Below are positions 12,394 to 22,478 of a DNA stretch of 64,000 nucleotides, one piece after another. The first letter of the stretch is position 1; every line of letters starts with the position of its first letter. Position numbers and translations under genes: made by a program. The DNA comes from Plutella xylostella. Its lineage: Eukaryota; Arthropoda; Insecta; Lepidoptera; Plutellidae. The stretch covers positions 5,146,001-5,210,000 of the forward strand of contig NC_063995.1 in the NCBI RefSeq assembly GCF_932276165.1, given 5' to 3'. The notes under the pieces were generated by a model. That model saw only the letters and a program-made list of their open reading frames with translations, was not told the DNA's origin and searched no databases.

Positions 12394-15300
12394 TTACTGC
12401 AGTATTTGCTTGGCTTGCTTGGACGGCGACGCGCCCGGCAACCGGCCGTCGCCCGTCCTCTTTACACCCGTTGATTTTATATCTGGAATAGAAAAAACCG
12501 ACTTCAAAAAACCACTAAAATGTAAGAAATAATTTAAGGTTTACACAAATTCTACTCGTATGTGACAGTACAAATATACCTAAGCAGGAACTGTTCTCTT
12601 TTGATGTTGGTGCGGTGACAAAGTAATCTGAAGAAATATGGCACCAACTTCAAAAAAGAACAGTTCCTGCTTAGGTATATTTGTACTGTCACATACGAGT
12701 AGAATTTGTGTAAACCTTAAATTATTTCTTACATTTTAGTGGTTTTTTGAAGTCGGTTTTTTAATTTTTTTAATTATTATTTTATTTTATAGTTTTTAGT
12801 TTATTTGCAATATTTTTCAATCAAAAGTAAGGTGCAAATGATACCAAAAAGTCCTACTAATCAATACGAATCATTCAAGCCTAAACACGAAGTAGTTGCT
12901 ATATACCGTTGAGGAGTTCACCTGACTGCCTTCCGTTTCCATCATCAGATCAGCTCAAGGTCACCATCATATTTTTTGGTTATAAGAACTATATTTACAT
13001 TCTTAATTTCATTAGAATCGGTTAATATGTGCCCAAAATGGAAATTCATACCCTGTTTTTACCCCTTTACCCACCCTTGGGGGTGAGATAAAATTCTGAA
13101 AAAAAAATGGGACCACCTGGGAGCTCAACCCAATACAACAAAAAAAGAATTTTCAAAATCGGTCCATAAACGGCGGAGTAATCGGTGAACATACATAAAA
13201 AAAAATATAAAAAAAAAAAAAAAAAAAAGATCCCGACGAATTGAGAACCTCCTCCTTTTTTTGAAGTCGGTTAAAAAGAAGTTTCATGAAATAATACAGT
13301 GTCACGCAGCGCTAACGCAATCGACACTCAGGGCTAACGTAACGAACACGTAGCGGTAACGCAAGAAAGACGCAGCGCTAACGCTAATAAGAAAGAAGGC
13401 GATGTACGTGCAGATAATTCACATCCAGAATGATAATTATATTATGTTTGTATTGATTAGGCACTTAATTATAAGCACATAGTTATGTAAAATGAGGGCA
13501 ACCTTCCCAGGGATAAAAATATCAAATATGTAAAGATTAAACCCGGGAATTACAAATTTATCCAATTAACCTTTTTATGAAATAAACAGTTCAAATTTTA
13601 TTAAAAAAAAAATTCACGCAACTAACAAACAACGCTCGTTTAGCATAGCTCTTACACCCACCGCTTATCTTGTTAACACGAGCAACACTCACCGGAGCCA
13701 CCTGACTTGCGTGGCGGGCCCGTAGCCCCTATCATCACTGCTCAGTCGTCGCAGCGCTGACTCAACGCACGTGTGGCATCACTCTTATACCCAGCAGTGG
13801 CGGTTTGCTTATGATATATCAGTATCACTCACCCTGAAGCCACCTGACTTGCGTGGCGGGCCCGTAGCCCTTCTCGTTGCGCGCCGCGATGCGGAAGATG
13901 ATGGCGGGCTTGCTGGAGGAGTCGACGTGCGCCGCGCCCAGCGACGACTGCGGCACCACGCACGTGTTCGCCTTGCCGCAGTACACGCGCACGAGCCAGC
14001 TGAGACTCTATATAGTGCTACTGGGCTTACTACAGGAGCGATGATATAAGGGCGTTGTGGGTGCGATATGTCGTAGTAACGCAATGATACAGCGTCACGC
14101 AGCGCTAACGCAACGAACACGCAGCGCTTGTTTAGCATCGCTCTTATACCCAGTCCTATCTATACTTAAAGGGATGCCATAAGGGCGTTGTGGCTGCGCT
14201 GTGTCATAGTAACGCAATGATTTAGCGTCACTGCTCCGTCACGTAGCGCTAAGGCAACGAACACGCAATTAACACGTAGCGCTAACGCAATTAACACGCA
14301 GCGCTAGCGCAACGAACACACAACGCTCGTTTAGCATCGCTCTTATACCCAGTCCTTATACTTTTAACACGAGCAGCACTCACCCTCAACCCAACTCTGA
14401 CTTGATACAACGCTCGTTTAGCATCGCTCTTATCCCCAGAGCTTATCTTGTAAACAAGAGCAGCACTCACCCTGGAGCCACCTTGACTTGCGTGGCGGGC
14501 CCGTAGCCCCTAGCATCACCGCTCAGTCGACGCAGCACTAACGCAACGCACGTGTGGCATCACTCTTATACCCAGCAGTGGCGGATTGCTTAAGGTTATT
14601 ATATATAATTAACACTCACCCTGAAGCCACCTGACTTGCGTGGCGGGCCCGTAGCCCTTCTCGTTGCGCGCCGCGATGCGGAAGATGATGGCGGGCTTGG
14701 TGGAGGAGTCGACGTGCGCCGCGCCCAACGACGACTGCGGCACCACGCACGTGTTCGCCTTGCCGCAGTACACGCGCACGAGCCAGCTGAGACTCTATAT
14801 AGTGGTAGGGGGCTTGCTACAAGAGCGATGGTATAGAGGCGTTGTGGCTGCGCTGCGTCGTAGTAACACTATGATACAGAGTCACGCAGCGCTAACGCAA
14901 CGAACACGCAGCGCTTGTTTAGCATCGCTCTTATACCTAGTCCTATCTATACTTAAGAGGGATGCCATAAGGGCGTTGTGGCTGCGCTGTGTCATAGTAA
15001 CGCAATGATTTAGCGTCACTGCTCCGTCACGTAGCGCTAAGGCAACGAACACGCAATTAACACGTAGCGCTAACGCAATTAACATGCAGCGGTAACGCAA
15101 CAATCACACAACGCTCTTATACCCAGAGCTTATCTTGTTAACATGAGTATCACTCACCCTGGAGCCACCTGACTTGCGTGGCGGGCCCGTAGCCCTTCTC
15201 GTTGCGCGCCGCGATGCGGAAGATGATGGCGGGCTTGGTGGAGGAGTCGACGTGCGCCGCGCCCAGCGACGACTGCGGCACCACGCACGTGTTCGCCTTG

Positions 15301-18300
15301 CCGCAGTAAACGCGCACGAACGCTAGTTGCGACTTTGAGGTCTCCTGGAATGCGAGGGGTAGGGGGATTTATTAGCTAGTCATTTGTTTTTTGTTTAATG
15401 GGCAAAGTAAGAAAATACATAAATAAAACGCTATCTTGGCCTTGCTACCAGATTTGATTTAGAATTACGGCACATTGATTTTTGAGTTACTGTATGCAAG
15501 CTCTTTCATAAGACACAAATAATATTATTGTAATACGCCGTCTTGGAAGTGCCGCCATGTTGGATTTAGAATGACATCAAAATGTTTGTCATGTAGTTAT
15601 TGTTCAACAAACTTACCAAGTACCTACACAAAATTTCAGATATATTCTTGTCTTGTCTGCTAATATGCTTGCAGATGTAATTATCTTTAACATAGGTAGA
15701 GCTGTATTTATGCAAAAAAAAATAACCAGTGATACGTAGCGAGCCCACCACTATCACCGCACCATCCAGTCGAAAGGAGTCGAAATCTGCACGAAATGAC
15801 ACATAGAGGGTGTGACGAATCAACTGTATTTATATACGCCTGGCGCACCACGGCAACTCAACGTAGGTACTAATCTAACTGGCTAATCCTTACACCACAG
15901 TAAAATAATCGGAACCGTTCACCACGGTGACAAGCCCTAGTCCAGCCCTACTATTAGTCACCAACACGCTAAAAATCATTAGCCTCTAGTCCGAACAAAC
16001 CTTAGGCTGCGTATTGGAGCGCACGGCGAGGTACACGGAGTACTCGAAGATGCCCTCGGCGGCGACTTGAGGGGGCTCCCACGAGAGGTGCGCGCCCTCC
16101 ACCGACTTGGAGATCTTGATCGCGGACGGCGCGCCGGGGAAGCCGGGCAGGCACGTCTTGAACGCGGATTCCTGTTGGTAAAATTAGCGGGTGTAATTTA
16201 ACGTATGAATTATTTACATTGCTAATAAAGCTTATTTCTTGAATTATTTCATTCCTAGTTCATGTAATAGCATTGCGGAAATAAAAATTGCACTCTGAAG
16301 GCCTAGCACGGGGCACAAGATGCGCCCGCCAAGACGTGGCAAAATAATTGCGTCGCATGGCTTCGAGAGCGCGTGCGACGAAAAACTTTTATCACCTCTT
16401 GACGTGAGTATCTTGCACGCCGTGCTAGGCCTTCTGTTCAAGTTAAGTGAACACCACTGTACCTCGCTGAAGTCCCCGCGGCCGCACGAGTTGATGGCAG
16501 CCACGCGGAACTTGTATGCAGTGCCGTGCTCCAGCGGCGTGGTGGGCAGCCCCGACAGCTCCGGCAGGTTGTCCAGCGAGAGACCCGACAGGTCCACGTT
16601 GGGATCCGATATGTAGTTTTGTACCTGTAATGTTAAAAAGATTAGGATAGGTTTTCTATTGGGGGACTGTATCTCGTGTTTCTAAAAATTTCAAAGAAAG
16701 AAAACAAAACAGAGCGTTTTCCGCTTGTGTTGGATAATAAGCAGTTGGATACCTAAATGTTGGTAAAGGCAGGTCGTAAACATTGTAACTTCTAGTAGAA
16801 TATTATTGTTAGACAAAAAAATCTTGGAATCAAAATCAAATTTAGAGAGTTGTCACTAAAATAAGATATACTTAAGTAAATAATGCTACTTACCGTGAAC
16901 GTGGTGCCATTTACGATGCCAACTGTGTACCAAGTATCTTCGTCGTTTATTATCGGCTTTATATCTTCAGGCTCCCCCTGAAATGAAGATGTATTTACTT
17001 CATCAAGTTTCAATACTGAATTTCTAATGAGAATCTTCAGCTTAAATCCGACAAATATTATAAACGCGAAAGTTTGTAAGCATAGATGATGGATGGATGA
17101 AAAACTACTGAACGGTTTTCGATCAGATTTTCTATGCAGGATGCTGGCATCCTGGATTAGCATGTAGGCCATTTTTTATCCCTGATTTCGCACAATAAAA
17201 CTTTTCAATGCGAAGTGGAGCTCGTGGGCATCAGCGAGGAAAATAATACTTGTTAGTCTTCTCATACTGATGCATTGAAAGTACCACGTCGCTGCCTTCC
17301 CCTGCCGTTATTTAGAGATATTAGTCACCCTGTTCCTCATGAAGCAGAAATAAATAACATACCTGTTCCTGATGATGCAGCGCGGCGCTGGCCAGTGTCG
17401 CGAGCGCGTGCGCGGCGTCCGTGGGCGGCAGCGGCGCGGCGCCCGAGCTGCTGACCGCGCCCTCGCCCTCCACCGCGCCCGCCGCACCGCCTGAAGAAGA
17501 GACGCCGCCGCCGCCGCCTTCCTCTGTGCAAGGGCGATTGTTTATGAAGGATGGGATTATAATGATCTAGGGATTTTTCGGTTGCGGGTATAAAATTTGT
17601 AAAACGCTATTGTGTCTGAAACTTAGTCGAAGGTACCAAATAATTGTGCAATTAACGCCATGTGCACGTAACACGCTTAAAGTATGTGAAATGATATGCA
17701 ATTTTTTTGGTACAGCGCCAGAACAAATTTACATTGGGAATTTGGAATGAATAATTCAGTTTTAGTGGTATAAAAGCTCATCATAAAAGTTTGCAGCAAT
17801 GCATTTGCCAAGTGCATCACGCAAGGGAATACAGTAATAATAATCAACAGGCGTTTATACTGTATTTATACTCATTAACCGAAGTTCCAAGACGATATGG
17901 AGAAGCGTCCGTAGTCGAGCGGGCCTCAGTGATCGTAACTGATCGCTGAGGTTAAGCAACAACTGACACGGTCAGCCATTGGATGGGTGACCAATTTCAA
18001 GTGGTGCTTTTCTGGACGCTTCCGTGCTTCGGACGGCACGTTAAGCCGTGGGTCCCGGTTGCTGCTTCGGCAGCAGTCGTTAAGCCTAGTCAGAGGCCTT
18101 CGGGTGGCATGAAAACATCTGAAAGGCGGGTTGCCCACTTACCCGACAACTCTCTCAGCACAAGCTTGCTTGTGTTGGGGTCCACCAACCCGCACTTGGC
18201 CAGCGTGGTGGACTAGGCCTAAACCCTTCCTTCATTGGAAGGAGACCCGTGCCCCAGCAGTGGGGACGTAATGGGTCGTGATGATGATGATGATGGAGAT

Positions 18301-20948
18301 GGCATTCAACAAAGTCTAACCTTGTAGCAAACTGGGCGACAGCAGGGCAGATCCGTTGGCCGCCAACGCGAGCAGCGGCAGAGATTCACTGACGGAGGGC
18401 ATCGTGTCCGCCGCGCCCTCCATCTCCGATGTGTCTGCATCGCCAAACCTGATGAATAGGCTTTGTTAGTATGTGTCATACTTGTTGGGCTCTATGAGGG
18501 AGGTTTGGGTCCAGCAGTGGGCGTATAAACTGAATAAATAATATTCGATAATGGCATCCGAAACATTGAGTTGGAAGTTTTAAATTGCGATTGCAGGCAG
18601 ACGGCAGCGGTTTATACCTATAATCTAATTCATATTTACTTTTGTCGCCACCAGGCTATAAACAGTAACGACCATAGAGGAGAAGGAGCTATGGAGTGTT
18701 GTAGTGCTTCTCGAGAGACGGCATATGTCCAGCAGTGGTTGGTTATTGGCTGATTACGATAAAGTACTAAAGACTGAAGTCATAAAAACGACAAACTGTA
18801 TTGCTATGTATCCTATCCTACAAACTCACTCATTGGACGGCTGCAGCTGTGGTAGAGAGAAGGAATGTAGGGTGGCGGGCCCGTTGGCGGTGGACGAGAT
18901 GAGCGCGGCCTCGTGCTGCCCACTGCTGGATATGTCGGCGCCACTCTCCGCCGTACTAGAACTGACAAGGGTGCCCGTGAGACTGACATCTCGACAGATC
19001 TACCGTAGGGATGGACAAGAAAACACAATGTGTATCTTTTCAGTAGAATACAGATTTTAACAATATTCTTATTTTGTGTCAGTGACTGTGAGAGTAAACC
19101 TGTTCAGGACAAAATTTGTTCTTTTTGAGAGGATAAGAGCCAGGAGCGCCAATGATTCATGGTTGGTGGAATGGTTAACTCTATCTCATTAGGTACGGTG
19201 AGATGCAGATAAACCTGACCCCCTCACATAGTAACAATGCTTCTGAGGGGGGTCAGGTTTCTCTGCCGCTTACTGTACTACCATCATCACTACTAAATCA
19301 ACCAATGACAGTGTTGTGGGGGGCATAACAAAGCAAAGCATATTATTGGTGAACACAGATGCTGTAGCCTCACCTGATGCCAGTGCTGAGTGTCTCCTGC
19401 GCGGCGCTGCTGATGTCGTTGACGTCATCACTGCTGGCCACGCCCTCTCCGCCACCCATGTCCTCGTCCATTGTGCTTGACTCATCTGTATTTAAGAACA
19501 TCATGTAAATAAAATATGCATGCCATCACCTTACACAATATTAATCACGTGCAGGCAGCAAAGCACCTTGCTGCAACCACTTCTTGCCAGTGTAATTTAA
19601 GTAATAAGACTTAAATAAAATAAAAAAACTATTATCATAGCCTTATCCGAGATTCACAGATTTTTGTATGCTCATAGCTTTTTGCATGTAAGTAACAAAA
19701 TAAGTTTTTAAAAGTCTGTAACTTTAACAGAGAGATTGAAAGGATGACTAACCATCTTGTACAATAGCAGCTCCATCTCCGATGCCGCTGTCAATAGGCA
19801 TGGCGGAGCTGATGGACTGGTCGGGAGACTCCTCCTGAGCGCCGCCTGCTTCCTCCAACAACTCATCTTTCACTAGAGAGTCCAGATGCTCTTCGTCTTG
19901 CGGAGAGTTATCTTCCGTTAGTGCCTGCAGTGAAAGTTAATTATTGTAATAGGTGATTTTTTTCCTAAGTTTTTAATTTTTAGAAGTAGATTCATTCTTT
20001 ATTTATTTTTTCCTACTTGGTATGCTCTGACTGAATAATATGTATATTATGTATGGATATGACTGCATGTTTTATACTTACAGGTGTAGATATACAGTTG
20101 TCTCCGATGTAGGCAGACTCGTCCGCCGACCCCCCGCCAGCCGTCTCATCAATGTCCATTTCTTCTGCATCTGCCTCAGCATTTCCTACAATATGTACTT
20201 CATGAATTAAAGACATGCAACATATTTATTGGCTAGAAGATGGTGTCACTTATACTATTGATGCACAAGCAAAAACTATTTCATTGCATGGTTATCATTT
20301 CAAAAGGCACTAACCATTACTCCTCTACTTATATGGCATAGTGAGAAGATTAATCTTGTAGCGAAGCCATTAGATAGCAAGCAAGGGTGGATTTCGAACT
20401 TCTGAGATTGAAATTCAATGCAGGCACTTGAATAAATAAATTTTATAGGAAGTGATGGTGTTACAGCTTCTTAATTTGACAGGGCTCTTAGATACATCAG
20501 TCCAACATGATGTTACCTTCATCATCAAGAGAAGGAAGGCCGACAGCAGCATCAGAGGCAGCCTCTACAGCGTCACTACTACTGGTGGGGGCAGCACCAT
20601 TTGCAACTAAAATAAATATTCATTAGCAACGTAACAAACCATCTTAAATTTAATGTTTTGATTGATATCAACGTTATACTTCAAGCAAAACAACAATCTT
20701 TTTATCAAACATGTTGTAAAACACATTTTTTTACAAGTTTAGTCTAACTAGCATGCAGGTTCTGAAATACAAACTTAAAATAATAGGTGGACATACACAC
20801 CTGCCTCTTCTCCTGTTACAAAGTCTGCTCCATCATTTGTAGCATCATCTTCAACTTCAGCAGAAGTTTCAGAGGGTTGGATGTCGGCTAGAGGCGACAC
20901 TTCCGCGCCATCCGCAACATCACCGGAGAAAACGGACTCTGACTCCAT
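12394..20948 (-). CDS. Hcf: Host cell factor C-terminal-subunit-like protein (no Kelch repeats)
   Basis: HCF is a chromatin co-regulator made as one chain, cleaved into Kelch (N) and Fn3 (C) subunits that stay bound. Exons in transcript order: 20948-20801, 20606-20517, 20185-20082, 19924-19753, 19485-19374, 18982-18830, 18448-18321, 17523-17363, 16977-16894, 16624-16463, 16171-16001, 15344-15158, 12482-12394. Together they are 1,761 nt, all in phase, giving 586 residues from ATG to TAA. Residues 1-355 are acidic and Ser-rich. Residues about 356-557 form the fibronectin-III tandem (DTWYTVGIVNGTTF, GTAYKFRVAAINSCGRGDF, FKTCLPGFPGAPSAIKISKS, KPAIIFRIAARNEKGYGPAT). The end is basic and nuclear-localisation-like (KSTGVKRT, SPSKQAKQ). 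The ATG has an in-frame TAA 18-20 nt upstream on the genomic strand. No Kelch exon is seen upstream; SMIM8 starts 419 bp away. An acceptor at about 20961 could still add upstream exons. Confidence 0.85.
12493..13276. mobile_element. MITE/fold-back element with ACCGACTTC-type ends
   Basis: It is bounded by AAAAAACCGACTTC on the left and GAAGTCGGTT on the right. The left third (12493-12763) is a near-perfect palindrome with arms of about 120 bp around a short loop. The rest is AT-rich with poly-A runs near 13195-13230. It sits in the last intron of the HCF gene. Its left edge is about 10 bp from the exon border at 12482, so its terminal T run serves as the pyrimidine tract of that acceptor. Confidence 0.65.
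13833..14007 (-). other. Extra copy 1 of the HCF Fn3 exon
   Basis: This is near-identical to exon 15344-15158 from the VRVYCGKANTC segment to the donor. One visible change gives Ser for Thr before KPAIIF. The 5' end differs: an AG at 14008-14009 gives a 175-nt exon that is phase 0 in and phase 1 out, the same phases as the main copy, starting SLSWL. It could replace the main exon but could not be added to it. Confidence 0.6.
14620..14794 (-). other. Extra copy 2 of the HCF Fn3 exon
   Basis: It has the same structure as copy 1: 175 nt, phase 0 in and phase 1 out, acceptor AG at 14795-14796 and an intact GTGAGT donor. Changes in the coding part are few and mostly silent. It shares the altered SLSWL start with copy 1, so these two share a more recent ancestor. 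Confidence 0.6.
15158..15344 (-). other. Hcf: Canonical HCF second-Fn3 exon
   Basis: This 187-nt exon begins ETSKSQLAFVRVYCGK and ends in VRWLQ, both matching the conserved HCF C-terminal Fn3 repeat. It is the only one of the three copies with the family-like QLAF-VRVYCG start, and is taken as the ancestral copy. Confidence 0.8.
17905..18300 (+). mobile_element. 5S-rRNA-derived SINE
   Basis: The head resembles 5S rRNA internal promoter parts (GTTAAGCAAC, then TTGGATGGGTGACC). It is followed by a body with CCAACCCGCACTTGGCCAGC and a tail GCCCCAGCAGTGGGGACGTA ending in a (GAT)n run. The tail matches CR1-like LINE ends common in moths. It lies in an HCF intron, opposite to that gene. Confidence 0.7.
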
Positions 20949-21366
20949 TGTAACGAAACTGTTTAATTACACTTGGATATCGGACTGAAATTTTGAATTT
21001 GCAAGTACAATTAGATTGTTTTATGCACCATTATCAAAATAATTTGGAAAAAATGATATTTTTTGACAATTTACACCGACAAGCGACAAATTTTCAGCTA
21101 TCACAGATTATCAAGCATTTATCCATCACGGCGTCATTGACACAGAATACCTATTGTTTTTATGAAAACCGACCGGACTGGGTTCCGGGCCGTATCGCCG
21201 TTCTATCATCGGACCATAACGACCACAGATTAGCAGTGACACTGACATTGATATTATTAATAGTTTTTGACATTTCGTACGTACTTGTACTTCTTCCCTC
21301 AAGTTTTCAGTTCTCTTTTCGATTAATTTTATTATTACACAATACATTGAGCTTTATTTTTAAAAT
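20949..21366. promoter_or_regulatory. Divergent promoter region between HCF-C and SMIM8
   Basis: This 418-bp space lies between two divergent start codons. No clear TATA box was picked out. The compact spacing suggests a shared bidirectional promoter. The alternative is that the HCF-side sequence at about 20961 is a splice acceptor and its promoter lies elsewhere. Confidence 0.45.
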
Positions 21367-21751
21367 ATGGCTAATAATAATGAAAAACCAGGTGATGGCC
21401 TTCGTTCTTTACGGTCTACCACAGCATTTAGACTCATAAACTTTGAATTATACGCCAAACCTGTAAGTTTTCAACACCTCAGCATTTCAGTGTACAATGT
21501 GTATTCCATTTATTATTGTTAAAAAGTCAAAGGGAATGTCTTAATAATGTTATTGTGTAAGTTAAAAAATCTAATAACAATGGTGTTCCTTTCAGAATAT
21601 TGTTATAATGAGTTTGGGTCTCACCTGCTTTGGTATCACATTAGGCTACATTGCCTACATGAGATCTAAATATGAATCCATGGGATACTACACAGCAGTT
21701 GACAAGGATGGTAAAGAAATATTTGAAAAGAAGAAATCTAAATGGGATTAG
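21367..21751 (+). CDS. SMIM8: Small integral membrane protein 8 (SMIM8) family
   Basis: Two exons (21367-21462 and 21596-21751) join in phase 0 to give 83 residues, close to the usual size of this family. The N-terminal block LRSLRSTTAFRLINFELYAKP and the single membrane segment (about residues 34-52, MSLGLTCFGITLGYIAYM) are diagnostic, as is the C-terminal KKKSKWD. The function is not established. A poly-A signal AATAAA lies at about 22006-22011. Identity rests on remembered family features, not on a search. Confidence 0.85.
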
Positions 21752-22478
21752 ATTAATACAAATAATTTCATAAGAATTGCCTAGTTGTTAAGTTATTCCT
21801 CTTCAATGAAGAATAGAAGTGTATATAGTGTAAGCATCAAATAGGTAGTAATTTATTCATCTACCTGTAAATGTAAATAGTTTATGCATTAGAATGTGTT
21901 GTTATTCTATTGAAATGATTTATTGATGTGTTAAAGAAACCCTAAGGTTTTTCTTCCAATGTTGTCTGCATAACATTTTTAATACAAGTACCTATCATAA
22001 TTTAAATAAACTACAGTAAAGAAGTAATAAATTCTCATATAAGTAATATATTATTCTCATTTAAAGATATAGTAAAGACGCATTTAAAATACTTACTCCA
22101 CTAATGTTACATTTTATCTTGCACGATGTAAGAAAGTTTTAAAAATGCCATCTGTTGTCGAATAGCGAAACTACTAACCAAAGTTTTAAGACTTCTTGTT
22201 TTTCATAAATGGAACAGAGATGTCACTATTTATTTATGCCCACTCTACACTCCATACGTGTTCAGCGAAGCAGTACCGTTATTATTCTGAAGTATTCATT
22301 CTGAAATTTGACAGATAATACGTCACCTTGACAAAAAATCATTGTAAAAGTTAAAGTTTGTTTATTTCTTCAATTATTTATAATTTTATGAAATCTAAAT
22401 CTATCTTCCCTTCAGTTTATTCATTATTACCTATATAGATGAAATCTTAAACCATAGGTAAACTATAGTTTGTAGAAA
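21752..22478. other. SMIM8 3' UTR and RABL6 promoter region
   Basis: AT-rich sequence with AATAAA signals at about 22006 and 22025 for SMIM8, then the upstream region of RABL6. No other gene is seen. Confidence 0.6.

Larger units (their letters stand above)
13300..15120. repeat. Degenerate minisatellite array around duplicated HCF exons
   Basis: Variants of the words CGCAGCGCTAACGCAACGAA and CGTTTAGCATCGCTCTTATA recur many times between the exon copies, for example near 13305, 14095, 14225-14345, 14880 and 15050-15110. The larger repeat units carrying exon copies are about 787 and 538 bp. Decayed donor-side fragments of the same exon remain near 13690-13725 and 14467-14512. Confidence 0.75.

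Noticed and set aside
13771..15103. Several open frames with repeated GGPVALLVARRDAED-type sequence
   Set aside because: These are antisense shadows of the HCF Fn3 exon copies. The minus-strand reading gives clear HCF sequence with correct splice sites.
13300..15120. Possible CRISPR-like or satellite array
   Set aside because: The repeats are degenerate, of unequal spacing and interleaved with exon copies in a eukaryotic intron; they are better described as a minisatellite within a local duplication.
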